Shown: positions 31,580-44,459 of the stretch, piece by piece
Position numbering within the stretch: the stretch's first letter is position 1
How the letters are laid out: each line of letters begins with the position of its first letter
NCBI GenBank assembly: GCA_037102815.1
Contig: BTPP01000003.1
Location: 1,550,001 to 1,614,000 of the forward strand
Reading direction: 5' to 3'
Length of the DNA stretch: 64,000 nt
From: Neurospora intermedia
Lineage: Eukaryota > Ascomycota > Sordariomycetes > Sordariales > Sordariaceae
Made by a program: the position numbers and the translations under genes
The notes under the pieces: model-generated
Database searches by the model: none
What the model was told of the DNA's origin: nothing
Seen by the model: the letters and a program-made list of their open reading frames with translations, nothing else

Positions 31580-32429
31580 ACCAATATTTTTTCTATTTTT
31601 ATATTTCGTTCATCCATCTACTAGCGATCTTTATCTGTCGTTAATTCCTTCCTTCTTCTTTACTTGCCTCCTCATCCTTTAAAATTTCCTTATTTTTTTA
31701 GCTTACATTTACTTGGGGGTTGGAGGGCGGCCTGGTGTGGGTCCTTTTCTCCCCCCCTCTTCATTAAAGAGGGGGTAAAGTAATTGTGGGACAGCGTTTT
31801 ATTATGGGACAAGGCCGATGGGTACTATGCAGATTTGCCTGTTAACGCCCTGTAAAACCGCTCATTTGCATTGTAAAATCGGTAACGGCTTTGCAACCAA
31901 ACCGTACCCCAACTCGTGCAATTTTATTGCGTGAATTTGTAAAAAGTAAGCAGTCTATATATATCCATAGATTAATAGTAAAGTCGTTAATCTACCGTGT
32001 AGTGCCCGTGAATTTCGACTAGCACTTTGAGGAGCTGGGAGAAGCGCCCGCTGGCTACCGTAGCGCCCGCATATATCTCGAAGCTCATCGTCGCTTTAAA
32101 ACGCTTAGAGATAGGGCAATAAAGCCACCATATTACGGGTAAAGGGTAGATAGTAGATGTAATTATGCGTAATTGCACGAAGGAGAAAGGAAGAGAAGTG
32201 TAGCCGAGTGCCCGGAAGGCTGGCCTTATAAAGGCGACCGCCGGCGGGTCTAATAGGCCCGCGGCCGGCAGCGTTCTAACCAATCAACTGCCGGCAATAG
32301 CTAGCTTACCGGCGGTAATGATAGTGTACGGCAGTCTTAGAAGCTACTATACACTAGCACCAAGCATAAGGTATATAGGCTAACCCTATAATACTTCCCC
32401 GGACTAAAAGAAGCTATATAATTAATTAA
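31580..32429. other. Transition zone into the AT-rich RIP block
   Basis: Composition shifts here from genic to AT-rich. The stretch to about 31980 still contains many CA and TG dinucleotides. Between about 31980 and 32340 GC-richer segments alternate with TA-rich ones. It may include the 3' untranslated region and terminal repeat of the old minus-strand Gypsy element to the right, but I could not define its terminal repeat. Confidence 0.45.
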
Positions 32430-35106
32430 TATTATATAAAATAATAGAAATCCCTATTAAACGAGCGGTCTAAAAAATCTCTATTATTATTAGCGGTTAT
32501 CGTTATAACCTCCGCTATAGAATTAGGGCCTCCCGCTCCGCCTCCTTCTCCCTCTCCCTCCGCTTCTTTTCTACCGCTATTTAGGCCGGTAGGTATAGTA
32601 CTTTAGGGTATCCGTCGTAGAAAGCCTATATAGCATTGGGGACTATAAATATATCGGTTCGCAGCTACTATAATAGTATATATAGGAGTACCTATACTAT
32701 AAAGTATTTTTAACGACCTTTATTATTCTTCCGGTATTTATTAATTCTCTCGAATTTATATTTTATAAAGTCCTCCCTATTATCGGTCCTCCTTATAGTT
32801 CGGCTATAGTTAGTACGTATATTTTATTCTTCTATATTTATTTATCCCGGGAGACCTTCCTCGTCCTATAGTTTAACCTTATTAATATAGAAGGTTAGGC
32901 TATACTTTATATTAATTAGGAGTTTAAACGTAATTCGATAACTGTCTGCTTTAATAATTTTAAACGGTCCTTTAAAGAGGGGTATAAATTTAATATAGGG
33001 GCGGTTAGTATCGAAGTTCTCGGTATTAAAAAGGACCCTATCTCCCTTCTTATATTTTAGCGTATTAATTCGTTAGGTATTTATATTATCTTCGTAGTAC
33101 TATTAGGTTTATTAAATTTAATTTATAATAAAATTTAGGATTTATTTAAATTAATTAATTAATTTATTAATTTTAAAATACTCTATTTATTATACTACTA
33201 ATATTTCTAATAGGTTTGGCTTTACTAGTTTAATACTTATACGGGGGTAGAAACTATAATTAATAAAGAAAAGAGAAACGCTAATAGTTTTAAAAATTAG
33301 ATTATTCCTAACGAATTCTATAATCGGTAGTTAATCTACCTAATTATCCTAAATCTAATTAATATAGAAGTAGAAATATTTTTCTATTTTTATATTAATA
33401 TATTCGGTTTATTCGTTAGTAGCGGAATAGAAGGTGGAGGAAAGTTTGAGGGCGACTTCTAATTGTAATAATAAAGCTCTCTAAAATTATAAAATAAATT
33501 AGGTACTATAATTAAAAACAATAGAATCTAATAGGCTATAAATATTATAGACTTTCTTAATAAAGCGCTCCGCTAGTTCTTCCGCTAATAAATCGACATT
33601 AGGGATATAGTATTATATTTTAATAAAATAATCGATAATAATAATAATATACTTAAATTCTTACCCGTAGCGTAAGTAGGGGGTTAGTAGGGTTATGTAA
33701 TCGACGGAAATATCTTTCTATAGTACGAATAAAACTATTAATAACTTTAAGAATCTATAGGGGACGTATTATAATAATTTAGATTTAGTATATATTAAGT
33801 AAACTTTATAGTATAATTTAACGGCGGTATATATTCCTAATTAAAAGAAGGACTATAATAATAACGAATAAATCTTCTTACAATTTAAGTACCTAGCTGC
33901 TAGTAAATTATAAATATAGTAGAAAAATAAGAAATAAAGTTCTATATTAGTAGGGTTAATAAGGATAGCGCTTCGAAAGTATATTTATCTTTAAATTATA
34001 TAGTATTTAACGAAGGGGACCTATTTTATATAGTTTTTAACTTCCTTAAATTATATTTAATAATTAGGGTCCGATAAATACGTAATAATATCCTAAAGTA
34101 TCGTTAACTTTTTATAGCCTTCTACTACTAAATTATCCGTTAATTTCTTATCTAATACCTCTAAATTATAAATATATTTAATACCGACGTCGACCTTCTT
34201 ATTTCCCTCCTCTAAAATAAAAGTCCTATTAATAAAAATATTATAGTTGAATAAAACTTTATTTTAAATTAGTAGCCTCTCGTTATTTATATTTTTAGGT
34301 AAATCTTTTAACTTCCTACTTAGTACGTTAGGATATATTTATAAGGACTTAGGGTAATATTTAATTATAAAGTTAAAACGGAATAAAAATTAAGATTAAT
34401 ATATATAATAGGGGGTAAATTACTTATTAATTATAAAGGTCTTTAAATTTTTATAATTGGTAAGGACTTTAAATAGTTTTTAAGCTCCTTCTAATTTAGG
34501 GTACTATTCCTCTAGAGCTTTAATAATAGTAAATAACTCTTTATTATAAATATTATAATTATATTCGGCCGAAGAATATTGCTAATTAAAATAAATAACT
34601 AAATATAAGACTCCCTCCTTATTATATTAAGAAAGGGTACTACCGTAGGCCTAATTCGAAGCGTCCGTCTTAATAATAGTCTATTTAGACTAATTATAAA
34701 TCCGGAATATTAGACTACTATTAAAAACTTTCTTAAGGACTTTAAAAGACCTTTAGTAACTATTGGTCTATTATTATTCTATAGACTTCTTAGTTAATTC
34801 GTATAATAGTTTAGCGATAATTGAAAAGTATTTAATAAAGCGCCGGTAAAAATTAATAAAGCCTAAGAAGCGTTATAGTATTCTTTTAATTTTTAAAGCT
34901 TCCTAAATAATAACGGTAAATACTTTATTAAAATCTATTTTAAATCCTCCTAGAGTAATAATCAAACCAAAATACTTCGTCCTCGTTATATAGAACTTAT
35001 ACTTATTAATATTAATCTATAACCCTATTCGAATTATCCGTTATAGGACCTCCTTAATATAATTTTCGTAATTTATTTCGTTATCCGAATAAATTAGAAT
35101 ATTATT
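32430..35106 (-). pseudogene. Old Gypsy element, downstream part (RT end, RNase H, integrase, chromodomain)
   Basis: Read on the minus strand, degraded frames follow the order of a Ty3/Gypsy pol. The second half of the reverse transcriptase begins at the catalytic box around 35080-35106 (NNILIYSDNE). A FINFYRRF block lies near 34850, and an integrase core with DISVDYI and a later Asn in place of catalytic Asp lies near 33390-33720. A GPFKIIK block lies near 32960, and a chromodomain-like C-terminus near 32600-32830. Stops are TAG or TAA at positions where Gln or Trp is expected, and Asp often appears as Asn, both consistent with RIP. The element is broken at the 13-bp duplication 35094-35106 and resumes at 49715. 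Junction evidence is strong; the left limit is approximate. Confidence 0.85.
35094..35106. repeat. 13-bp target-site duplication of the LINE, left copy
   Basis: TTAGAATATTATT occurs here and again at 49715-49727. Removing everything between the copies joins the two halves of the old Gypsy reverse transcriptase in frame through its catalytic box. A length of 13 bp fits target-primed LINE insertion, not LTR integration. Confidence 0.9.
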
Positions 35107-35516
35107 ATTATTATTGGTCTTATATACGCTAACTATATACATAGTCCGCCCAGTGGGCATACGGTACTGCTTCGTTCGTAGTCGGTGGGAAAAACCGTAC
35201 TATTATAGTCGGATAAAAACCCTCCGCTTCGCTATTGCAACGGCACCGTATCGGCTCCGTACCGTCCCGTTTTTCTTCCTCTCGGTATAACTTTATTATT
35301 ATAACCGAGGCTATAAATTTATATTGTATATATAGTCGTCCCGGCCCCGGCCTATCGCCGTCCTATCCCCGTCCTTCTTATTATAATTTCCCCGCGGTTA
35401 ATAGCCTTTTATCCTATCTTTCTTTAATTATATTATTCCGGGTCGCTTAAATTTCCTATAAAAAAAACCCTGACCCGCCTTCCTCCTTCCTTCCTTTCTT
35501 TCTTCTTTATACTATA
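35107..35516 (-). mobile_element. LINE insertion, left fragment (likely 3' end with AAT tail)
   Basis: This 410-bp piece starts right after the duplication with an (ATT)n run. On the minus strand that reads as a 3' (AAT)n tail, as found on several non-LTR retrotransposons. It is less AT-rich than its surroundings near 35145-35275 and 35335-35400. It ends at CTATA (35512-35516), the duplication made by the Gypsy element to the right, and its continuation is at 44805. A pyrimidine-rich run (35468-35510) reads on the plus strand toward the coding-like relic at 44.8-46.1 kb. Confidence 0.75.
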
Positions 35517-35856
35517 TATTAGGAGGCGAAGAGCCTACGCACCGAAGCACTCCAACGGTCGCTACTCCGCTCCATCGGCCGAAGCGGCGGACCAATAATA
35601 GTAGCGCCTATATCGGGTCGGGCTCGCGGGAAGGATAATCCGGCACTGTATCGGGGCGCTAGACTAGTACGGGACTCTACAACGCTTATTAGCGGATAAA
35701 TAGAGTTTATATAGGTATAAAAGAGGTTTAACGAAGTATAGTTTATTGTAGTCGGTAATTATTAATATATTTTTAAATTAACCCCTAATTTACTGTCCCC
35801 TACGTATAGCTACGACTATAGTTATTTTAGTCTACCTTTCGTTTACGTTCCTAATA
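35517..35856 (+). repeat. Gypsy-1 5' LTR
   Basis: 340 bp, beginning TATTAGGA and ending TCCTAATA. These are RIP-altered forms of TGTTAGGA and TCCTAACA, which are inverted complements of each other. It aligns over its whole length with 44460-44799; the differences I saw are transitions. Confidence 0.95.
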
Positions 35857-36419
35857 AGTTGATAGCTCTTCCTTTAGGAATTGAGCTAATACTGTTAAGA
35901 TATATATATGTAGCGGCCGGTCTACTTCTTATACCGCCGAGGCTACTCTTTGTCCCTTTTGTACTATTACCCCTATAATTATTGTAGTTGAAACAATTTA
36001 ACCTTTTCCGCCTTCCTTATAGTAGTACTAATTTATTATAAAGTCTATTAAAGAAGATAATAACGAAGATTACCCCTCTATGCTACTTCGGGCTCCCCGT
36101 TCGTATCTTTAAATTTTGGAAGCTAACGAGTTCGTACGTAAGTAATAATTATTCAAATCCCGGTTTGCTACAATTAAACTTCTCTTTAATTATCTCCTTT
36201 TATATATATCCTAATAGGATTAGTTCGTTTTCGTAGGCTTCGCTGAATAAAATTTAGTAGGAAATTACCCCCCTATCCCCGCTAGGTTCCGTTATTAGGA
36301 TTATTTTTTCTATAATTAGACTTATATTTTTACTATACCTCCCCTTACTACCCCTTCGTTAATAGCCGTCGCTATAATTGCCCCTTTACTAACTATAGTT
36401 ATATTAGTTTGTACTAAAT

Positions 36420-37300
36420 ACCGTCCTAAATATAATATTACTAAATTTACCGGCGAAAATTTCTTATAATTGCAGAATTACTTCTACAATGTTAATATAT
36501 ACTTTTAGGAATACCCTCGTACTTCCCTCTCGTTCGCTGTTAGTTATATTGAGGGTAATTTTAAGAATATATAGATTAAATATATATTGGTTCTCCGTAG
36601 TAAGCCCGGGTATAATGCTATTTGTAATATGTTTACGTAGAGCGACCTTTGTACTTTCTTAGAGATTGAATATAATAGTAATATTTAGGCTATTGAATAA
36701 TCCGCTTTCGATAAGTTCGAACGTATATAGTAAGGCGCTTCAGAAACCGTTCGTAACTTTTATAATTATTATTATACCGAAGAATTCAATTTGTTATATA
36801 ATTAACCGGAATATATTCGGGTCGTTACTTAAGCCAACCGGTTGCGCCCCCTTTTTAAATAAAGCGTCCTTTCGACAGCCGGTATTAATACAATAAATAA
36901 AGTAGTAGCGTATACGGAACGGTTGGAAGGCTTAGAAAGTATTGAACCATCTATATTACATTATTAAAATTAAATATTTTTAGGGTATATTCTACCGTCT
37001 TCTTCGTTTTTATACCTTTTTATTTCCTCTTCGAATATCCCTTTTTAGTCGTCCCGTAATATTAACCCCTCCGATTTTCCCCATCGCCCCCCTACTGTTT
37101 TTTAAATAAATCCTAATTTTATCTATTCCTTTTATTGCTAAAAAAGTTATACGTATAGTTATTATACCTAGCTAAAGTTATTAAATACCTACTACGAATA
37201 TAGTATAATAGGTTATTTTATAGTAGTATACTAAAACCGAGCGTATTACAATTGCGGCTAGGTCGGCTATTTAATACAGAATTGTACTATCTTTATAAAT
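36420..37300 (+). pseudogene. Gypsy-1 gag relic
   Basis: A degraded gag-like frame (FTGENF near 36440, FDKFERI near 36710) ends in a damaged CCHC zinc knuckle at about 37241-37288. There the first Cys and the His have become Tyr and one codon is TAG, all single C-to-T or G-to-A changes. Limits are approximate. Confidence 0.75.
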
Positions 37301-37419
37301 ATCCCTTTATACGGAGCGAACGTTAAACCGATTGTAGTTAGAGCGGTAGTTATAACCGTCTAAAATAATACGGGTAAATTATAATTGTATTTAGAAATAA
37401 AATTATTAGTAAAGATTTA

Positions 37420-40400
37420 TAGAAATTAGTAGAATATACAAGGGTTAATAAATTTAGGCGCGGAATTAAATTTAATTAGTAGGTATTTACTCCCATCGAA
37501 TATAAAAATTGATCCGGTACCCTATCGTTTTATTAATTTCTTTCTTCGGCCTATTCCTATATATAGTACGATTATTTATCTTATTAAAATATATAATTCC
37601 TATAGTACTAAACGGACGAAGCGAATTACTTTTACTATAATTAAATCTCTAGCCGTAGAAATTATCTTCAGTTACCCCTAACTTTATAAATAGAATTCTA
37701 ATATTAATTAGTAGCAATAATTATTTTATTTTTATATTAAGGTTAGCAATTTTATATTGAGCGTAGTATTAGTAAAAGAAGTGTACAATACTATAACTAT
37801 CCTAGCGGGGCTACAATAAGATTCAATTCTACTATTAGACCCCCGGGAAATAATAAGGGTAGAAGAGGGTTTCTACCCTCCTATATATATAAATATTCTA
37901 TTCGAAATCCCCTCTTCCTTAACGTTAGAATTCGCAACCCTACTTATTATACCGGAATTAGCCGAGATACCTCCGGTCCCTACTTCTCTAATAAAGGTCT
38001 TTTGGGTAGTGTTCGACGGTATTTACCCTACTTTAGTACCCCTCGTAAAATTAGTATTGCTATAACCCTTAGAATTATTAGAGGAAATAAAAGGCGAGCC
38101 TACTATCCCTAAGCCGATTTTTCCGCCGGAGTATAAAGAGTTTCGGTCGGTATTCGAGGCTTCGGTTATACCTTTACCCTAATACAACCGGTTAGAATAT
38201 TATATTAATTTAATTAAAAGGGAGTTAACACTTTAGGGACCAATTTATATATTAAATATTAAAGAATTAAAAGTATTGCGCGAATAGTTAATAAAAGTAC
38301 TTTAGAAGGGATAGATTTATCCCTTTATTAATTTAATAGGCGCCCTTATTATTTTTATTTTAAAGAAGGGTAGAAAGTTAAGGCTTTACGTCGATTTTAG
38401 GGTATTAAATAAAGTTACGAAGAAGAATCGGACGGTATTACCCCTTATTTAAAAGATTTTAGATCGATTATTATCGGTTAAAGTTTTTATTAAATTGGAT
38501 TTGAAAGATATATACTATAGGATTCGGATCCGAAAGGGAGACGAAAAGAAGACGGTATTTTATACAAAGTACGGGTATTACGAATTTTTAATTATACCGA
38601 TGGGGTTAGCGAATATACCGGCGATATTTTAAATATATATTAATAATACATTAGCGGAGCTAATAAATACAATATATATTATTTACTTTAATAATATTCT
38701 AATTTATAGTGAGAATAAAGAAAATTATATTAATTATATTAAGGAAGTCCTTTAGCAGTTATAAGATTAGGATCTCTATATAAATTTGGGTAAATATAAG
38801 TTTTATATAAAACGGGTATCGTTCTTAGGATATATCGTTTCCCTAGAGGGTATATTAATAGACCTAAAGAAGGTTGCGGCAATTATGGAATAGAAGGCTC
38901 CGGCGAGCGTTTATAATATTTAAATCTTCCTAAGGTTTATAAAATTCTATCGGCGCTTCGTAATATTATATTCTAAAGTAATAGCGCCCTTAACGGAATT
39001 GCTAAAGGGCAATAAATAAAGGCCGTTCGAACTTACAAAGGAAGCGGAAGAAGCGTTCGTAGAATTTAAAAAGCTATTTTAGGAAGTTCCTATATTATAC
39101 TACTTCGACCCGGCGTTACAAATCCGAATAGAAACGGACGTATCGGACTTTACAATTAGGGCGGTTCTTATATAATTATATAATAATAAATAATACCTAG
39201 TAATTTTCTTTTTAAGGAAAAAGTCGCTGGAAGAAATAAAGTACGGGGTTGGGGATAGAGAATTATTAATAGTCGTAGGAATATTAAAAGTATAGAAATA
39301 ATACTTATTGTATATAGATGAACTATTTTTAGTAATTACAAATTATTTAAATTTATAGTATTTTCGAAATAAGGAGCGGATTAATACGAAGTAGAATTAG
39401 TAGGTATTAGAATTAACGGTATATAACTTCGGGATTAAATATCGGCCGGGAAAATTAAATCCGGCAGACGGGTTATTAAAGAAGCTGCAATTGCGAAGAG
39501 AAGAATTAGAGATAGGGGGCGACTATTTATTAATAAAAGTTATTAAAGGGAGTAAGGAGAAAGGTTAGGTAATAAAGGAAAGTTGGGCGTTAAAAATACT
39601 AGTAAGACGGGTAATTTTAATTAGAAAAGAGGTTTAGAGGATAGTAATAAAAGAGAAGGAATAGCGATAGAATATAGGTAAAATGGAAGAAGGTTGGGCG
39701 TTAGAGGACGAAGGAGTCGAATTATAGGAAGAAAGGTAGGGTTCAAGGGAGGAGGGCGAAGTAAATAAGGAAGGAAGAAAGTAAAAGGAAGTCGAGGATA
39801 ATAGTAGAGAGAATAAAGTAGCAAGGAAGAAGGTAAGGTTTGCGGACGAGGCTGCTATTAAATTAAGGAAGGAGAATAAAGGTATTATAGTAGGGAATAT
39901 AGGCGGGTATATAGTAGTAGTAAAGGTACGGAAGGATAAAGAATAATTATTACTATTAGAATAATAATTATTAGAAGCGTAGAAGGAGGATTTATTTATT
40001 ATTAAGGAAGTATAGAAGAATAGCGAAGGGAGGAGACGAGCAAAGAATTAGAAGATAGGGGAAGATAGAATTCTATAGTATTAATATTAGGTCTATATTC
40101 CGAAACGTATACGGGCCGAACTATTTTATATTTACTATAATATAACGACGGCCGGGTACCTAGGTTAGAGGAAAACGTTAAAATATATTAATTAATTCTA
40201 TTATTAGCCTACTATTGTAATTAACGTTGAATTATACGTCCGTAAATATTTAATATACTAGAAGGCTAAACTCTATAACTATTAATTATATAGGCTATTA
40301 AGGTTGCTACTTATCCTTATTATCCTTTAATAAAATATTTCGTACAATTTTATTATCGGACTACTAAAATCGTTCAACCCCGTATTTAATCGGACTTACA

Positions 40401-41440
40401 ATATAATTTTTATTATTATCGACCGTTTTACTAAATATATTTTATATATCCCTACGTAGAAGACGATTAATATCCGGCAATTTATATTCCTTTTTTAGCG
40501 AAACGTTTTTTAATAATTTAGCCTCCCGGATTCTATTATATTAGATAGAGGTAATTTTTTTACAAACTAATTTTAGAAGATTTACTATAAATTTTTAAAT
40601 ATTTATAGACGCTTTAGTACGGCCTAATACCCCTAGACGGACGGATAAACAAAGAGGTAGAATTAGAATTTAGAATTATACCTTCGGATTTTCTACAATA
40701 TAGAGTAGGTCAATTGGGCCGAAAAAATTACGCTCGTATAGTAGATATATAATAATTATTTTTATACCGCTATTAAAAAATCCCCTTCGGAATTACTCTT
40801 TGGGTATTATCCTTAGGGATTAGTAGATTTAGAGCGAAGGCGAAGGACGGTCCTTCCTATAGTAATTACTAAACGGATCAATAAATTACTTTACGGGCGG
40901 TTAGAAGTTGTAGTAGCTTTAAAGGTCGTTAATTAGGGGTATATAAAATAGTATAATAAAGTTCGGAAGCTAAAGGAGTTTAACGTTAGGAGCTAGGTTC
41001 TATTTAATACGAAGTATATTAAATAATATTGCCTAAGTATTAAATTAATAGATAAATTTTTAGGACCTTTTTAAATTACTAAAATTATTAGGAAGAAGAA
41101 AATAGCGTACCAATTTATACTCCTTATACATTACCGAATTTATTTAATATTCTTTATTACTTTATTAGAATTATATTATAGGGATCCCGCTACGGTAGCA
41201 CTACGGAAGGAAATTGTAAATATTAAGGAGGATAATATTTAGTATAAAGTTGAGGCGATTGTAAAGTATTATAGATCCGGCTATTAATATTAATTCTAAG
41301 TTAAATAGAAGGGGTATTCGAACGACGAGAATTCGTAGGTATTATAAAAGGATATAAATTGCCCGGACCTTCTTAAAGAATACGAAGCTAAGGAAATATA
41401 GCGGCGGCGTATTAGCGGCGGACTAATTATTAGGTCGATA
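37420..41440 (+). pseudogene. Gypsy-1 pol relic (protease, RT, RNase H, integrase, chromodomain)
   Basis: Protease: LGAELNLIS at about 37450-37480, with the catalytic Asp as Asn and Ser as Leu. Reverse transcriptase: YVDFRVLNK near 38388-38414 and the catalytic box YFNNILIYS near 38686-38712, where both Asp are Asn. RNase H and hinge: TDVSDF near 39130 and KYRPGKLNPADG near 39440-39475. Integrase: a Cys/His-like region near 40200-40320 and ILDRGNFF near 40540. A chromodomain-like segment (QYQFQVKQKGYSNDENS) lies near 41280-41340, so this is a chromovirus-type element whose integrase would have targeted methylated-histone chromatin. Every stop I saw is TAG or TAA. Confidence 0.9.
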
Positions 41441-41479
41441 AGAATTAATTAAGTAAAGGTAGGAGAATAATAATTATTA

Positions 41480-41880
41480 AGAAACGTAAAATAGAGATAT
41501 AAGATGTAAACGTAAGATATAAAATATAAATATAAAACGTAGACGTAAGATATAAGACGTAGATGTAAGATATAAATATAAGATGTAAAATGTAAATATA
41601 AGATGTAGACGAGAGATATAAATATAAAATATAGACGTAAAATATAAATGTAAAACGTAGATGTAAGATGTAGACGTAAGATATAAAATAGAGATATAAA
41701 GTAGAGATATAAAGTAGAAATATAAAGAGGGGATATAAAGTAAAGATATTAAAGTAGAGATGTAAAGTAGAAATATAAGGTAGAGATATAAAATATTAAT
41801 GTGGGAGGTAATATAGAGATGTAAAATATAAATGTAAAATGTAGATATAAGACGTAGAATAGAGACGTTAAATGGAATGA
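41480..41880. repeat. Degenerate short-unit tandem array
   Basis: About 400 bp of alternating words such as AAGATATAAAATATAAAT, ACGTAGACGTAAG and AAAGTAGAGATAT, with an apparent unit of about 12-14 bp. It is inside Gypsy-1 and heavily AT-biased, so the ancestral unit is uncertain. Confidence 0.7.
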
Positions 41881-43839
41881 GGGATGGGGAGGGGAGGTAG
41901 TTTAAATTCTTTGTAGAAAATTAATAAGGTGTTAAAAAGAGTGTAATTTATATTATTTATTATTATCCTAAATGAAAAATCCTTAGTAGCGTTTATTATT
42001 GTTAATATAGGATTAGAACTTATAATTTTAGGAGAAATATTCCCGTGCGCTACTATATTTATCGATAATATTCGTAAATATTACTTTATATTATTTATTT
42101 ATAGTCCTCTTATATAAATTCTAATAATTCGTTTAACTTTCTATTTAGTAATGTTAATTTCCTATTTACCAACTAACGTTAAGGGCTATAATTGCAATTA
42201 GGGGAGGGGGGGATACGGGTAGGAGTATTTAATATAGAAATATATATAGGGGAGTTAGTGGGGGCTACTAGATTAGTATTAGCGTTAGTATTATTAATAT
42301 TGCGGTAATCTAATTTCGAGTAGTTTTTACGAGTGAAGTTGGAAGTACGAAGTATCTTAAGTAATATTGTAGGAAGATTGTTATTAATTAGGTGCGCTTA
42401 TATAGCCGTTTAAAACGCCGTTATAGAATATTATAATTACTATAGGAGGGGGGTAAGTAGGGGGCTATTAGTATTAGTAAAGTGTATAATTTTAACCGTT
42501 ATATTCTATATAGTATTTTATAGATCGCAAATATTATAAGGGACTTCGAATATATAGCGGCGCTGCGATAGCGAATATTATAATATTTCGTTAAATTTTG
42601 GAAGAAAAAAGATATTAGCGAAGTAAAAAAAAAAAAAAAAAAGGAAACGTACCTTTAGTTTAGTAAATATTTTAGCCAATCTTTTTAAGAGCTTTATGTA
42701 GGTTTAGGGCTGGGGTATTCGCGAATGTTTGAATAAGAATAATATTATATCCTAAGTAAGTAAGGGGATGGATATCGTTAGAAAACGAAAGAGAGAATAG
42801 TTAAATAAAAGTTAGTAATAAATATAAAGCGGGAGGAAAGGGAAGACGGAGTAGGAAAAAGAAAATAGAGAAGGGAAATAAATATATTAATTAGGCACTT
42901 TAGGGAAGCGGGGGTTAATACGCAAATATATAGTAGCAAAATATATATTTATAGGGGGGGCGGGCGTAAGCGAAAGGGGGGCGGATATAATAGTAAAGGT
43001 AAAGATAGGAAGAGGAAGAAGAGGAGAGGTAAAGAGGGTAGGCGGAAAGAATATTATATAAACGAAGGAGGAGGTCCTTATACGAATATAAATCGAAGTA
43101 AGCGAGTATAATTTTAAGTAGGCGAATATAAAATAACGTAGGGTAGAAGAACCGTTAAGTAGTTATATAGGCAATAAGAAGGAATAAATAGGAGGATAAA
43201 ACGAAGGTAATAGTTAGGAGGGGAAAGACGGAATAATTAAGTAGTAGGGCGGCTATAAAAAAATAGGAGAGAAGAATAAAAGTAGGAAAGTATATAGTTC
43301 AAATTCTAATAGGGAGAATAAAAATAGTAGTTAAAAATTATACTATTGGAATAAAGGAATAATATAAAAAATAAAGTAAAAATAATAGAAAAGTAATTAG
43401 GAAGGTACAATATAAGTAAGGGGGTTTACGGTAAGGATAGTACTTAAAATTATAAGAAGCGAAGGAAGGGAATAAAAGTCCCGAAGATAGAATTTATAAG
43501 GAGGGGGATTATATTTAAGTATTATAGTAGGCCGTAGTAAACGTAAATAATAAAAAGCGTCCGGCAAAAGAAATTCCGGGGGATAATAGTATTAATATTC
43601 TTAAAATAATAGTAAATATAGTAACAAATTCGGTACGAGTAATAGAGAATAGATTATAAGAAGAATTATAGGGTATAATTACAATAGTATCCTAAGGTAC
43701 TTATAAATATTCTTAAATTTAATATAGTATTCGTTATTAGATAAAATAATATTTACTACTTCGTACGCTTATAGGGTGCTGGTTATAGTAATAGTCGGGA
43801 ATCCGGTTAATTTTTTAAATTTAATGCCGGTTTTGTATC

Positions 43840-44255
43840 CGTATTTAGAATTCGCGAGAATAGATATTACAATACCGATATTTTAGTAGGCGGCTCGCTA
43901 TATTAGAACTTATAAGGATGGATATTATAATACTAATCTTCTAGCGGGCGGTTTTATATCCGTATTTAGGGCTTATAAGAATAAATATTATAATACCGAC
44001 CTTTTAGTAGGCGGTTTTATATCTGTATTTAGAGTTTATAAAAATGGATATTATAATGCTAATATTCCAACGGCCGTATTTAGAGTTTATAAGAATGGAT
44101 ATTATAATATCGATATTCTAGCGGCTATATTTAGAGTTTATAAGAATAGATATTACAATACCGACCTTCTAACGGGCGGCTTTACGTCTATATTTGGAGC
44201 TTATAAGAATAGATATTATAATGCCGATATTTTAGCGGGCGGCTCGTAAACGGAG
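43840..44255. repeat. Tandem array with units of about 55-70 bp
   Basis: About six to seven imperfect units share the core TTATAAGAATAGATATTATA followed by a GC-richer word like TAGCGGGCGGCT. It lies shortly before the Gypsy-1 3' LTR. Unit differences are mostly transitions, with two shortened units near 44070-44130. Confidence 0.8.
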
Positions 44256-44459
44256 AAGCGGCTATAATATCCGGGATATAGTATTAACGATTATTACGAA
44301 TAACGGCTCGCCGAACTAGTAGGCGAAGATATTGTACCTTCACCGATAATATAATCTAATAATATTATAATAATACAGTACCGATACTCTCCGCTATTAA
44401 CCGGGATTTATTACGAATTGCGGAGGTTCCGAGGATGGAACTTATAAGGGGGGGGGTCG

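Larger units (their letters stand above)
41441..44445. other. Long non-coding 3' region of Gypsy-1
   Basis: 3 kb follows the chromodomain frame without recognisable coding. It includes a degenerate tandem array (41480-41880), an A18 run at about 42626-42643, a strongly purine-rich plus strand from about 42600 to 43700, and a second tandem array (43840-44255). Confidence 0.6.

Noticed and set aside
1-31600. A biosynthetic or functional gene cluster
   Set aside because: The genes belong to unrelated housekeeping processes and have no shared pathway or regulator.
41480-44255. Regular repeats as a possible CRISPR array
   Set aside because: Units are directly tandem with no unique spacers, within a fungal retrotransposon.
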